Source: Drechmeria coniospora
Lineage: Eukaryota > Ascomycota > Sordariomycetes > Hypocreales > Ophiocordycipitaceae
DNA length: 64,000 nucleotides
NCBI RefSeq assembly: GCF_001625195.1
Contig: NC_054391.1
Coordinates: 1,860,001 to 1,924,000, forward strand
Direction of reading: 5' to 3'
Made by a program: the position numbers and the translations under genes. Below the pieces are notes generated by a model that made no database searches, had not been told where the DNA came from, and saw only the letters and a list, made by a program, of their open reading frames with translations. Shown one piece after another: positions 9,789-21,360 of the stretch. Position 1 is the first letter of the stretch, and every line of letters starts with the position of its first letter.

Positions 9789-12375
9789 TCACCTTCCGAC
9801 GAGCGTCCCTCGGCGTGTCCGCGCCTTTTCCTGCCTCTTGTCGGCGCCCGTGGCGCGCATCCAGTCCTCCCACTCCTTGCTCATCTCCGTCAGGACGGAT
9901 CCCATGACGGCGGCGCTCGCCATGAGGCCGTGGCCCTCACCCTCGAGCAGTCGCACCTCGCACCTCCGCATCGTCTTGGCCAGCCACTTGACGTTATCGA
10001 CCGGCACGCGCGAGTCGCGGCTGCCGTGGTGGATGACGACGGGGCGGGTGATGTCGACGTAGCGGAAGCCGATGGTGTGCCGGCGCTCGAGGCAGACGAG
10101 CAGGTCGACGGCCGGGTTGGCTCCCGTCGTGGCGAGCTCCCAGATGGCGTGGGTGAGGCGGGTGTCGTATGTCTTTTGCCGCTCCCTATCGACGGTGCCG
10201 TCGGCGCGGGTGGCGAAGTCGGCCGAGGAGCCAGTGACGGGACGGGGCGGCGACATGCGGTCCAGGGTCTCGGTCGGGCTCGGCGACGCGACGGTCCCGT
10301 CCTCGTTCGGCACCGTCCCGGCCTTTTCCTTGTCGGGCACGGGCGTCAGGTTGCGGCCCGGCGCGGGGGCGTCCTTGGCCTGCAGGGTCCTCCGCTTGCC
10401 GCGGCGGGGGTTCTTGGGCAGCGAGCTCGTGATGGAGCTGCTTGTCGCCGTCATGAAGCTCGAGTTGGCGGCCTTGAGGAAGGGCGTGGGCAGCGCGCGG
10501 AGGATCTTCTGCGAGGTCGGGATGGCGTTCGTCGGCGGCGACGTCGCCGACGTTCCGAAAACGTTCATCTGGGACGGCGGTATCCAGGGGGCGAGGAGGT
10601 GAATCCGGCCGCGGATGTGCTGGGGCATGCGCAGAGCCGTCGCGAGCGCGTATATGGCACCGGCCGAGTGGGCGAGGAGCGAAAACTTGGTGATGCCGAG
10701 CGCCTGGCAGATGGCGTAGACGTCGTCTGTCGCGCGTTAGCCGGCCTTGCTTTCGCCTTTGTCGGAGCGCTGCTTGCTTACCTGGCCAGCTGAGAGGGGT
10801 GGCGGTGCCGTCCGAGTACGGCTCGCTGTCGCCGACGCCGGGCCGGTCCGGGGTGATGAGCCGGAGGCGCAGCGTCACGGCGAGCTCGTCGTAGAAGGCG
10901 GTGACGTATCTCGTGAGGCCCATGCCGACGCAGCAGAAGACGGCGGATCCGTTGGGGTCGCCGACCTCGGAGAAGGAGATGACGCGGCCGGTCTGGGGGT
11001 GTTGAATCTTCTGGGAGAGGCTCGGCGAGCAGAGGTAGGACTCGACGGCGTCGTCAACCGAGTCGGCCGAGGCAGGTCGTTCGTGGCCGGACGGCGTCAG
11101 GGGTGTCAGGCCGCCAGCGGAGAGGCGCTTCAGGCGGGAGCTGCTCCGCTTCATCTTGAGAGCCTCCTTCGGAACCGGGCTCAGACGGCTGCTGCTCGGG
11201 TCCTCACGTCGGCGACCGCTCGAGACGGACGGGTACGGAGCGCCGTCGTCATCGCATCCGTCCCTCCCGACGGCACGACGATCACACCGTCGCTCCCCGG
11301 GGCTCTTTGGCGGCGGCGGCGTCGCACACTCGTCGGGACCGAGCAGAAAGGAGCGGACGCCAAGGTCGAGATCGAGGTCGGAGGAGGCGTGGCGCGTTCT
11401 GACAGCCCGATCGTCGACGACGGGAAGGGTCGCATCGGCATCCCGCTTCGTCCGTCGGGTGCCGTCCCGTCTGCGGTGCGAGGTCCTCTTCTGCCTCAGG
11501 CTCGAGTCACGGTCGGGAATCGGGCTCGGGCTGCCCACGTTGGGCTCCTCCGCGATGGACCTCTCGGCGAGGCAGGCGTCTCCGACAGGCGTGGCGGGGA
11601 CGTTGACGCTGCGCATGCTGCTCGAGGCCGAGAGGCGCTCCCCAGAGGCGGCACAGGCGAGGCCTCTTCCGGCGCCGTTGACCCTCCTCGCGCAGGTCTC
11701 GAAGGGGCGACAAGCTCCTCGGTCGTCGTCGTCGGGGTGTTCCATGGAGACGTTACCGACGGCCCGACCGTCGTCATTCTCGGAGGAGATGGGGGAGGCC
11801 GAGCACGAAGGTCCGCTGGCACCGCTGGCGATGATGAAAGAGCGCAGGCCGGCGGTGGCGCCGTCGCGGCTCGAGCCCAGACGGGGAGATCTCTTGACGG
11901 CCGTCAGGAGCGAGGCGGCGGCGGGATGCTTGGTTGTGCGGACGACGGGGGCGCTGGCTGCGAGCTCGTCGAGGCAGACGGGGTCGAGCGGATCATGGTG
12001 GTCGAGGGCAGGCCGGTTGTAGGCGCCGTAGTCGACGCCGAAGCTGCCGCAGGAGGAGGTGGCCGAGCGGACGACGTCTGGGGAGGCGGGGAGGGAGGCG
12101 GCGGCGGGGCCGTCGAGGTGAGAGATGCCGCTCAGGGAGGTGATGAGGCTCGATATGAGCTCGGGGCCGGCGGATGCGGGCTGCAGCCTGGGTCGGCGGC
12201 GGGCGCCCTCGCGAGGGTGCTGGGGGTGATGGTGGTGCTGGTGGTGCTGGTGGTGCTGGTGGTGCTGGTGGTGCTGGTGGTGCTGGTGGCGATGATGGTG
12301 CGAGCGCTGGTGATGCTGGTGATGCTGGCCGTGGCGGTGACGCGGGGGAAAAGGGGGCGTGGCGTCGGCCTCCAT
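9789..12375 (-). CDS. Alpha/beta hydrolase fold protein with long disordered N-terminus
   Basis: Predicted serine hydrolase of 843 aa with exons 12375-10782 and 10726-9789. The 55-bp intron has a GTAAGC donor and a CAG acceptor, and splicing completes the codon for Asp in WPDDVYAICQALG. Residues 1-430 are low-complexity (a His-Gln tract, then Ser/Arg/Asp-rich). The catalytic part starts near 440 (ISFSEVGDPNGSAVFCCVGM) with RPGVGDSEP as the usual strand-loop. The nucleophile is Ser552 in LLAHSAGA, the acid probably Asp769 in GSRDSRVP, and the base His797 in GEGHGL, so the triad is complete. A long, basic Ser-rich insert (about 585-680) sits in the cap position. Substrate is unknown. The stretch upstream of ATG 12375 is open only to a TTG at 12429. 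Without reading the intron, the gene appears as two broken frames. Confidence 0.85.
12227..12318 (-). repeat. His-Gln codon repeat in the hydrolase N-terminus
   Basis: A run of CACCACCAG units (read on the minus strand) encodes an HHQ-type tract with about 8 near-perfect copies near the N-terminus of the alpha/beta hydrolase. On the plus strand it appears as GGTGCTGGTGGTGCTGGT. It is a likely length-variable microsatellite in coding sequence. Confidence 0.85.
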
Positions 12376-15249
12376 GCTGTCTTGTCTTGGCCGCAGTGCC
12401 TGCCCGGCCACCAAGTCGGTCTCGGTCAAGCGACCAGGTCTCGCGGCGGCGGCGGCGGCGGGTCAGAGGACACAGTCCCCCTCGGCAGCGATTCGGTTCG
12501 GTCGGCGGCCCGAGAGTCGTGGCGGCATGGACAGATGGGGAATCGATGGGGACCGACGGGGGGAGGGGGGGTTCGATGAGGATGACGAGTGGACGGATCG
12601 ACAGATCGATGAGCAAGCGTGCCCGTCCGTGCCGCACGTCGAACGAAGGCTCGCCGGCTGCTGAAGTAAAAACAGGAAGAAAATCTTGATCTGGTTTTGC
12701 CTCTGCCTAGGCCTCTGCCTCTGCCCTCTGTCTATGTCTCTGCTTCTGCTTCGGCGTCGTCGTCGGCTTCCGGTTCTGCTGGTGTTTCTGCTACTTCTGC
12801 TGCCGCTTCTGCATCCACCCCAGCTTCAGGTCGTGCGCGTGCGTGGCGGCTCAGGCCCAGAAGCTGCGCCGTCGTCTCTGCGTCGTCGATGGCCAAGGTG
12901 GCATGCTGCTCGCCGCCAGCTGGGAGGTGTAGCAGGGTGGAGGCACGAGCGTGCAAGATTGGATCTGTGCAGAAGGATATTATTTGGGACAGGAAGCGTG
13001 GCGCCACGAGGTGTGGCACCGGAACGGAAATAAGGGCGGCAGCGAAGGGGTCTTGGGCAGAGGCGGCGGCGGCAGGGGAGCTCGTTGGCGACCCTGACCC
13101 CTGCTCGGGCGACTGGTGAGGCACAGCTGAAGCTCGCTCGCCCAGTGCCGTGCCGGATCGAAACATGGTCGATGCTCGTACGACAAAAAGAACGAGTGCG
13201 AGGACGGCTAGGCATGCGCACCCATCCACCTACCTAATCCGTGCCTAGCACCCGGTACTGGACAAGATTGGCACGTCTCGCAACGATTTGGAACGATGCC
13301 CAACCGGTTCACGGCCAGCGCTGCCGTGGCAGAGTGGACAGGGCGATGCTGGGGGCTGGGTGCGCCAGGGTAGTGCCCAGCGCTACCGGTAGGCCGTCCC
13401 TCACAGGCGACCCGAGTTTGCACCTCGAGGTACCTAGGGAAGGCTGCCGGCGACCACCTGCACTAGCGCTGGCAAGTACTTACGGACAGCACTAGCCTTA
13501 GTACATATGCAGGTACTGCATGGAGCGCTGCTAGCGCTGGGTAGCCAAGAACCTTGGTGGTATAATTAGCAGCTACGGAGTACTGTAGTGTGGACCAAAT
13601 TAGGTGCCAGGTAAGTACTCTCTCCGTACCCAAGGTGAGATGCATCACTGACATATACTTACAGATGCGTCCTACCATCGACGCAGCTTCGTGGTCGAGT
13701 CGAGTCGCAAAAGAAAGGCGTGCATGGAAACATTCCGACATTATTCTGTGGAAACTCCGTCCACCCTGGTTGGTACCTGCATGTACTCGCACGCTGCAGG
13801 TGGTACAAGTACTTGTGCAGATGCGCAATGCACACTCGCAGTGCTTGTACAATCCGGAGTACGGAATAAGTACAGTACATGTGCAAGTCCCCCCCAACAA
13901 CTACCTATGCAAGTAACTGCTGCGGACCATTTGTGCTGCGGTACGGAACGTTGCAAGTATTACAGGGCGGACGCATGATGCGACCTTGCCACCGTTCGGG
14001 CGCCGAACTGCCGGCAGCGAACGATAGATCCAGGCGCCATGTGGATACCCTCGACCGATATTCCCTCTGCCGCAGTGCCGTTCCGGAGCGCTCCGAGTGC
14101 TCTCGCCGTGCGGCTGGCTTCCGTGCCTCTGCGGCGACCTTGACCTTGCCGTCGCCGAGGTGTAGGTATGGGGGGCTCGCGGCGCGCACAGCGCCTGTGC
14201 AGCAAACACCGAAAGCCGGGTCGGGACGAGACGCCATGGCTAGCGGTAGGTAGGTACCTGTAACTTGGGAGCACCGCCGTAACATTGAGAGGTTGGTTGG
14301 TAATACCCAACTCCCAGGCCTAGCGGTGCGGCTAGCGATGCTCCCTCATCAGCTCGGCCAGGTACGTCAGCTCCAGCCTCATCGGTGCATGCACCTGCGC
14401 ACTTGCTTCTTGCGCCTGCGCAAATCGGTGATTCGAGGTACGGCACGCCGGCGTGTCTTGCATGGGCATCTAGCCTTTCCATCGTCAGAGTCGAGACCGA
14501 ATGATTTGAGTCAACAAATGCGTCGCCGCCCTTGAGACAGCCACGTGGCGCGTCGGCAGCATCCAGCCGTGCGTGCCAAGAATAACCACAGCACGACGGT
14601 ACGGCAGGATGGCGCCAGCAGCGCCGTGCTGGAAGTGTGCTGTATTACTGTAATTATTATTGCTTGTAGGTGTACAGTGTGCTGCTCCCGCAACGTGTAC
14701 CAACAGATCCATATACAGCACGACGAAGGGTGGTTGCTGGCCGCTCAGTGCTGCACAGTGTCCTTGCTCCTTGCACCTCAGCTGCCGCGCCGTAGGTAAT
14801 ACTCTTTCCAGGCGCGGGTGATGGCAGCCTGGGTTACACGTACAAGCATACGGACACTTACAAGTGCATGCACTACGCCGTCGTCACGCTCTCGTCACGC
14901 GACGGAAGGACTCCTAACACCAGACGTGCTCTGCAGAGTATTACTTGTACTTGCTGTCCCGTGCCCTTGCATGTACACGTACGGTACGGAATACCCCCTC
15001 CGCGCATGCGGTGTAATGACATATGCACGCTTATTACCTGTAGGGGGAGCCGCCTGCGACGCCGACGCGTCCATGTGGTTGGTATTTGTCGACCAATCCA
15101 TGTTCGGACCCTGCATTTCGCGTACTTTCTGAGCAAGACGTACGCGTCACCGTACTGACTTGGCCGTGCCGTCCATCTACTTGGGTGAACACTGAGGAAT
15201 GACGAAGAGCGATGGACGCCTTGGGGGTGTCTAGGTGCCGCATGCACAG

Positions 15250-15400
15250 AGTGTATTCGAAGCTATGTACCTACTAGGTACTTAGGGTTAGTACCTACTA
15301 GACCTAGTAGTATTAGTACCTACTAACCTACCTACCCAGTACCTAGGTACCTAGTCCGTAGTACTGTACTCCGCTGTACATTACTAGGTAGTGTAGTGAG
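15250..15400. repeat. TACCTA/TAGGTA low-complexity tract
   Basis: Dense runs of TACCTACTA, TAGTACCTA and CCTAGGTACC, many self-complementary, fill this stretch. A similar tract occurs at about 46620-46760. It is part of the TAC/GTA-rich intergenic background. Confidence 0.6.
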
Positions 15401-15996
15401 GTGCCTGGCAAGCAGTTGGGACAGCGGCATCCGTTCACTCTACAGTACAGGTGCAACGCTGTGCGGAGCGGGGAGTAAGGAGAACAAGGCAAGCATTCAT
15501 CCCCACTGAACAACGCTGTTGGCACTGGACCTAATGCCTGGTTTTGCGTGTCTTTACACTGTAATACTCCCAACGTCTACAGCACGTAATTACTGTGCTG
15601 TAATTACTATACAGATGAGTCCGGCACCTTGCACCAACTTACCGAAGTTTAGTAGTAGGTACCAGTTCACTGACACCTGGCTGAATTATCCTACTGATAC
15701 GGAGTGCTGCCAGTATATTTGTGCTTGTCGCTGTACTACGGAGTACCTACAGGTACGTAATTACTCAACGTACTGAATCGTGCTACGGCTATTACCAGTA
15801 CACTGACACTGCACTGAAATCGTCCTGCTACAGTGCTTGCAGCCCGACCGCCGGTGCACGTACGCCTTGTTACCGCATCGTCCTGATGCAGGCACCAGTA
15901 CTTGCACGACGTCCTGCACGGAATCGTCCCACTCACTACGGAGTACTACCATCTCACTTACAAGTACTTGTGCTCTGTAAACATCGCTGAATCGTC

Positions 15997-16245
15997 CTAG
16001 GGATCCCTGCTGGGAACGGCTGCAAAGTCGTTTGCTTGCCAACGGCGACAGGCATGCATGCGCAGGCAGGAGATCGAGACAACGGAGCAAAGCAGTTCAA
16101 GCACAATGAGGCTCGTTCCTGTCACGATGCTGCCCATGCCGTCAGCCGCCGTCTTGTCCGCCCCTTTGTTCTTGGCTAACAGTCTGGCCAGCGACATAGC
16201 CAAACACAGCTTCTGGCCACTGTCGTCGTCGACAACATCAGTCAT
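15997..16245 (-). CDS. Weak small-ORF candidate with one hydrophobic segment
   Basis: An ATG-started frame of 82 aa without introns. Residues 38-60 (SIVTGTSLIVLELLCSVVSI) would form one membrane segment, followed by a basic stretch (RMHACRRWQ). No family was recognised. Upstream on its own strand is a GA microsatellite (16293-16312). A frame this short can arise by chance, and codon use is not clearly biased, so this is only a candidate. Confidence 0.15.
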   Translation of the reverse strand: MTDVVDDDSGQKLCLAMSLARLLAKNKGADKTAADGMGSIVTGTSLIVLELLCSVVSISCLRMHACRRWQANDFAAVPSRDP

Positions 16246-16292
16246 CCATCCATTCCATCCGCCCTTGGATCGAATTCTCTCCCGTCGCAGTT

Positions 16293-16312
16293 CCTCTCTC
16301 TCTCTCTCTCTC
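16293..16312. repeat. (CT)n microsatellite
   Basis: Ten CT dinucleotides in a row, followed after TCGCG by a few more. A simple-sequence repeat in a gene-free region. Confidence 0.9.
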
Positions 16313-17046
16313 GCGTCTCTCTCGATTCATCGTGCTCTTGGCTCTCCCGCCATCGGACGGACACTCGACCTGCAGCCTAGCGAATGATGTCATCCGACGA
16401 CAGAGGCACGTGTAATGCAGATGCCAGTAATTACGACTACTAGCCAGGTGCCCGGGAACAAGTACAGATTCATGCAATTACCAGAAATTACTACCATTAG
16501 GTAGATGTCCAGTACCGAGTGTAAAGGTGCTCGCACCATGGGTCGTCCCAGCTACATCGTCGTCAAAGGTGCTCCCCCACGATGGATTTACTCCTCATCG
16601 TTCCCCTCCTCGGCCACCACCTCGCCCCTCCCGCCTCGCAGTTCACCTCCTCCCTCAACCGGCGCTTCCTCCGACTCGTCTGGGCCGCCCTCGTCCGTGT
16701 CCAGGGCCTTCGCCCTCTGCGGCCGGCTCTGGTATCCCGTAGCAAGGCTCCACGTCGTCGGCGGTGTCGAGGGGCGACGGCCGAGGAGGCGACGGAATGA
16801 GCTGCTGTCCATGCGGCCGGCATGGAATCAACACCCTGGCCCGGTCGCCTGCAACGCTTATTATTCATCGAGTTGCTGCCGGTGCGAGCGAGCAACGCGG
16901 CGAGCGGCTACCTGCAACTGCCGTGACTTCCTTCGCCGACATCTCGGGGGCTGGCATCGCCTGCTATCTCGTACGAGGCGGGCCCTCGCTCAGGATGTAC
17001 GAGGCAAGAATAAATACGTCGACGGCGGCACGCATGCATGGCTGCG

Positions 17047-19164
17047 CTACCAGCTCATCTTCCGCCGCAACCAGGCGACCGTCTCGAGCCCGCTCTGGAT
17101 GCGCATGCCGATGCGCGCGTCGAGCGTGTAGGACTCCCACGCCTTGGCCTTGTTGAGCTGGGCCTCGCACTCGTCGAGCTTGCCCCGGCGGTAGGCGGCC
17201 ACGTCCTCGGCCGCGAGGTCGGCGGGCGGGTGGCAGCAGGCCACCCACTCGATGACGCCAAGCTCGTACGTCGCCGTCGGCAGCACGTAGTCGTCCTTGT
17301 TCGCGCCCTTGAAGATGGCGCTGGGCCGGTCAGCGAGCCCGAGACGCGCGGCGGCAGGGAGGAGACACTAAATGGTGCGGCGCGAGGGGGGGCTGGATTG
17401 GTGGTGAACGTACCGGTCGTGGATCATGACGTGCTCCTCAATCACCCGGCGCGCCTCGTCGAGCTTCCCTTGGGCTCGCAGCATGCCCGACATGCTGACG
17501 GCCCAAACGGCCACCTCGACGCCGTCGCGGCGGATGCGCTCGTCGAGGACGTCGGCCGGCGCCGTGCAGCGCGTCCAGGCGAGGTTCTTTACCCCGCGAG
17601 CGAGGTCGTCGTCGCCCATCCGCTTCGGCCCGTTCCACATGTAGCACATCTCGAGCGCCGGGCTCGCGCCGATGGCGTCGGCGAGGTCGACCCCCCACGC
17701 CTTGGCCTGGCCCTCCCACTTGACCACCTTCCGCTGGACAAAGGTCTCGATGGGCAGCTGGCGGGCCATGAGCCGCTTCTTGCCGGCCACCTGGGGCCCC
17801 TTGCGCAGCGACGCCTCGGCCTCGGCCTTGCGGCGGCGCGCGCCCTCTTCGTCGCCGGCGGCGACGGCGTCGCGGTAGAGCTCGAGCGAGGCGCAGCCGG
17901 CCATGTAGTGGTACATGGCCGGGCTCCAGTCGTTGACCTCGAGGCAGAGCAGGAAGGTGTCGCGCATGAGGACCCAGTCCTGGATCATGGCGGCGTCGGT
18001 GGCGAGCTCGAAGTCGTTGAGGGCTGTCACCTGCTTCATCCGCGACTCGGGCCCCGTCGAGAGGAGCTGGACGGCCTCGGCGAGCTTGCGGTTGTTGGCC
18101 AGCAGCCGTGCCTCCTCGACGCGCCAGAGACGCGAGTCGGGGTACCGCGTGCGCAGCTCGGCCAGCAGCCGGTTGCACTTCTCCAGCGGTGCGCCGACGG
18201 CCTCGGCGTCGTCGTCGTAGTCGCCCGCGTCGGGCGCGATGTCGACGGCGCCCAGGAGGCCGTTGTAGTAGCCGAGCAGGACCATGCCGGCCAGCGCGCC
18301 GTTGACGTTGTCGTGCGAGGCCGATTTCCAGAGCATCTTGACGCCGCGCGCACGATCGCCCCGGAAGCCGACGACGGCGAGGATGCGCGAGAAGGCGGGC
18401 GGTATGAGGCTGAGGATGAGGAGGATGATGCCGAAGCACATGTTCGCGCCCGAGTGGATGAAGATGTCAACGGCATCGACGACCCGCAGCTCCTCGTCCG
18501 TCACCTTGGATTGCGGAGCCGCGAGGGGGGCTTTCGTCTCGTCAGCGTCGGCCGCTGCCGTCGTCGACGTCTTCCCGGCTTCGGCACCCTCACCCTCGAC
18601 GGCGTCGGCAGCCTCCACCGCGCTGCCGCTGGTGCCGCCGCCGTCACCACCGTTGCCATCCTCGGCACGTGCCGCGAGCATCTTCGTCTCGGTGGCGATG
18701 ATGCCGTCGAGGATGATGAAGGCCTTGCGTAGCTTGAGGAAGCTTCGCATCGCCTCGACGAGGCTCTCGTGCAGGACGCCGACGACGGCGCCCATGAGCT
18801 GCGCCTCGGCACGCACGAGCTCGTACTCGGTCCCGGCCGGGTACAGCTTGCTGCCGGGCCGCTGCTGCGCGCGCTTAAAGTCGTTCCAGGCGCGCGTCTC
18901 GCAATCGGCCAGTCGCGACGACGCCTCGGCCATGACCTGCTTCTCGAAGCCGAGGATGGAGCGCATGAAGAATGTGACGGACTCGCCGAGGCTGTGGAAG
19001 GAGGAGTCGCCGCGCTGCAGGGCCTCGAAGGCTCCGTCGAGGTCGTCGTTCATCACAAGGCTCGTCCACTGCAGTGCCTCCTCGAGGCTCGCGCGCTCCT
19101 TGGCGGCAGCCGTCTCCGCATCACCGTTGGTTTTTTCGGCATCGCCGCTCCTGAACCAAGGCAT
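17047..19164 (-). CDS. IML2: IML2/TTC39-family tetratricopeptide protein
   Basis: Predicted 674-aa protein of the Iml2/TTC39 family (yeast Iml2 is linked to clearance of inclusion bodies with lipid droplets). Exons are 19164-17414 and 17320-17047; the 93-bp intron uses GTACGT and CCCAG, and the join gives HDRAIFKGANKDDYVLP. The conserved N-terminal block (ALQWTSLVMNDDLDGAFEAL...SFHSLGESVTFFMRSILGFEKQVM) is clear at residues 30-75. A hydrophobic segment lies at about 239-262 (CFGIILLILSLIPPAFSRIL). Helical TPR-like repeats follow, ending in the typical WVACCHPP...KAKAWESYTLDARIGMRI region. An acidic, Ala/Asp-rich insert (about 165-225) separates the first two parts. ATG 19164 (MPWFRSGD) is the natural start. 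The plus strand across this gene is also open for long stretches; that is a codon-bias shadow. Confidence 0.9.
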
Positions 19165-19257
19165 CGCGTCGGCAGTCCGGTGGTCGATTCGTCAATTCGG
19201 TCTCGGGGGAGAGGACGAGGCGGAGGGCCTGGCGGAGGCTGGGTCTGAGAGGCGAGG

Positions 19258-19313
19258 AGAGCAGGGCAGAGCAGGGCAGGGCAGAGCAGGGCAGGGCAGG
19301 GCAGGGCAATGCA
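19258..19313. repeat. GGGCA/GAGCA pentanucleotide repeat
   Basis: About eleven consecutive 5-bp units of GGGCA or GAGCA. It lies roughly 95-150 bp upstream of the IML2-like start codon, within the likely 5' UTR or promoter. Confidence 0.85.
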
Positions 19314-20419
19314 GTCAATCTCTTCCTTCGGTTCAGGCGTCGGCAGGGAGATGGACAACGTGCCAGGGAGATGGAGACTTGCCCCCGTGCCGTGGCAGAG
19401 CGTGGGACGGATTTGTGACGGGTCCGGTCGGATAAGACAAATCCTGACCGAATGACACGAGTGAGCAATGGAAAGGTCGAGTACTAATAGCCACGCGAGA
19501 TCGACAAGACCGTATGAGTGAGCTTGGAGAAGTCGCCGCAAGTGGAGCAGAGGTCGGTCCCGACTCTGTTGGGCGTGCCGGATCGCCGGGGCCGATGAAT
19601 GGCTATGTCAAATGCGGAAGACCAGAACCGACGCGCTACTTGCAGTAATAACTCTCGTGCCGTTCCTGTAAGTCGCAGATGCCCAACCCTCCCCGGTACG
19701 CCATGGGAGAGCCGTCGACGAGGAGGACGCTTGGAATGGAAGCTGCTCGTTTCGGCCGAACGAGACAGCCCCTGGTGTAAACCCCATTCGCCATCAATTC
19801 GGGGCGTTCGTCGCGGCCGGATCGCTCGCTGCATCAGTGGCTCCCAGCATTCGACGTAGGCCATGCGTCGATACTGTTGTTTACGACGAACCGGTTCTGC
19901 TCGCCGTCGACAACTTGTGTGAAAGGGGGGGGAAGCTACCAGAGGACAAGAAATTCTCGCTTCGTTGCTGCTGACCAATGAAGAGCATCTTGAATTCAAA
20001 CAAGGATTAACAGTATTAATAATACTTGCCATCTTCTTGCGTCCATGGCTCCTTCCCGAGCTTGCTACAGCTTCGGTCCGCATCCAGGTACGAACAAGCA
20101 CAGAGGACTGGCAAGTACTACAGTTGGGTGGCAAAAATGTCGATTCAATTTGTACAAGTAACACCACCAAAGCTTAATCGTCACTTTTGTCGAGTCACTG
20201 TAGTACCTACAAAAGTAAGTACTTGTAATGCGTAAGTACAGTACGTGTACTTAGAGAGCATGGTACCGGGACAGAACCTGATTTTCGGGCCTACCCTAGA
20301 GCTCGGATCAACTTTCTTCCGCTAATCCTCACCCACGGGCCTACTCACACCGCATGCCGTGTACCGTTCGGAAATAGTATTACGGTAATTACTGTAGCTG
20401 TACATGAGTGCCATTCATT

Positions 20420-20472
20420 CATCCATACATCCATCCATCCATACATCCATCCATCCATCCATCCATCCATCA
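20420..20472. repeat. (CATC)n microsatellite upstream of SEM1
   Basis: A run of CATC/CATA tetranucleotides about 145-195 bp upstream of the SEM1 start codon. A similar CATC run lies upstream of the Mpv17-family gene at 34806. Confidence 0.9.
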
Positions 20473-20614
20473 CCATCACACAACCGCACACCATCAGAAC
20501 CCCGCCACCCCTCCCAAGACCCGATACAACTCACGGCTTCCCGAGGCTCCAACCATCATAGCGCAAGCCGACGTCGCTGCCAACTCCCCGACGTTAGCAC
20601 ACACACCCGCCGCC

Positions 20615-21099
20615 ATGGCCTCGACAAACGCAAAGCCCGCCGTCACGGACAAGGCCGAGAGCCAGGAGCAGCAACCAGCAGCGGAGCAGAAGCCCACGAG
20701 CTCCGCGCTCGGTGAGGATGACGAATTCGAAGACTTCCCCGTCGATGGTTCGTTCTATCCGCCCTTGCATTCGTCCGCATCTTCCCTCTGGCCTGGTGCG
20801 GAGAGACGGAGTCGTGCCGTCCTCCTGCTCCCCTCGCTTCGCTCAGGAACCTGCTGACCGACTCCGTTCTTGCTTCTTCCAGACTGGCCTGATGAGCAGA
20901 CCGAAGGCGCCCAGCATGGTGGCGACGATGCCAAGCACCTATGGGAGGAGAGCTGGGATGACGACGACACGAACGACGACTTTTCCGCGCAGCTCAAGTC
21001 AGTCCACCTACCTTCTCGGGGGCTACGATCATGCCAGCAATGAATGCTGACCTTTCCAGGGAGGAGCTCAAAAAGGTGGATGCGGCCAAGCGGAGATGA
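20615..21099 (+). CDS. SEM1: SEM1/DSS1, 26S proteasome lid subunit
   Basis: Small acidic protein of 95 aa in three exons: 20615-20747, 20883-20997 and 21060-21099. The two introns (135 and 62 bp) have CTGAC branch sites and CAG acceptors, and all codons join cleanly. The family signature is plain: EDDEFEDFPVDDWPDEQ followed by the tryptophan-rich acidic block LWEESWDDDDTNDDFSAQL and a short basic helix EELKKVDAAKRR. Known roles are assembly and stability of the 19S regulatory particle lid, and in other complexes TREX-2 mRNA export and BRCA2-type repair. The gene would be missed by an intron-blind ORF search because no exon exceeds 45 codons. It ends tail-to-tail with phosphoglycerate kinase, 261 bp apart. 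Confidence 0.95.
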
Positions 21100-21360
21100 A
21101 GGGGGGGTATGGGTGAAAAGAGAACGGATGGACATGGCTCGACGACAACATAGATTCGCGGCCCGATGAATGATACATAAGACGCATGCACAACTCACCC
21201 CTCGCTCGGCACAAGAGGGTCAATAATAGAAGGAGAGGAAAGGCGTCGGGGGGCTGTATTTATTCGCGGAAAGCTGCCACTCAGGTCGGCCTCGATCCCG
21301 TCAATTCACACACGTCTTGCCGAGGGGAGGTGATCCGAATGAATGATGCGCACGCGACAT

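Larger units (their letters stand above)
12376..17046. other. 4.7-kb gene-free region
   Basis: Lies between the start of the hydrolase gene and the stop of the IML2-like gene, both on the minus strand. The first 700 bp are GC-rich and probably promoter/5' UTR of the hydrolase. From about 13240 to 16480 it is TAC/GTA-rich, with ACGGAGTAC-type motifs and TACCTA/TAGGTA runs. Open frames on both strands (for example 12732-13229 minus, 16505-17131 plus) show no recognisable family and were not called. A weak small-ORF candidate at 15997-16245 is listed separately. Confidence 0.5.
19165..20614. other. Divergent promoter region between IML2-like and SEM1 genes
   Basis: The two flanking genes are transcribed away from each other. 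The region holds a GGGCA/GAGCA repeat near the IML2-like start, TAC/GTA-rich sequence at about 20080-20260, and a CATC repeat just upstream of SEM1. The open frame at 19484-20170 (minus) starts without ATG and has no recognisable family, so it was not called. Confidence 0.55.

Noticed and set aside
10747..12579. 610-codon plus-strand frame across the alpha/beta hydrolase gene
   Set aside because: Antisense to a gene with an intact catalytic triad; composition is Gly/Ala/Arg/Val-rich, as expected from reversed GC-rich codons.
17038..18732. 564-codon plus-strand frame across the IML2-like gene
   Set aside because: Antisense shadow of a recognised family member, reading through its intron.
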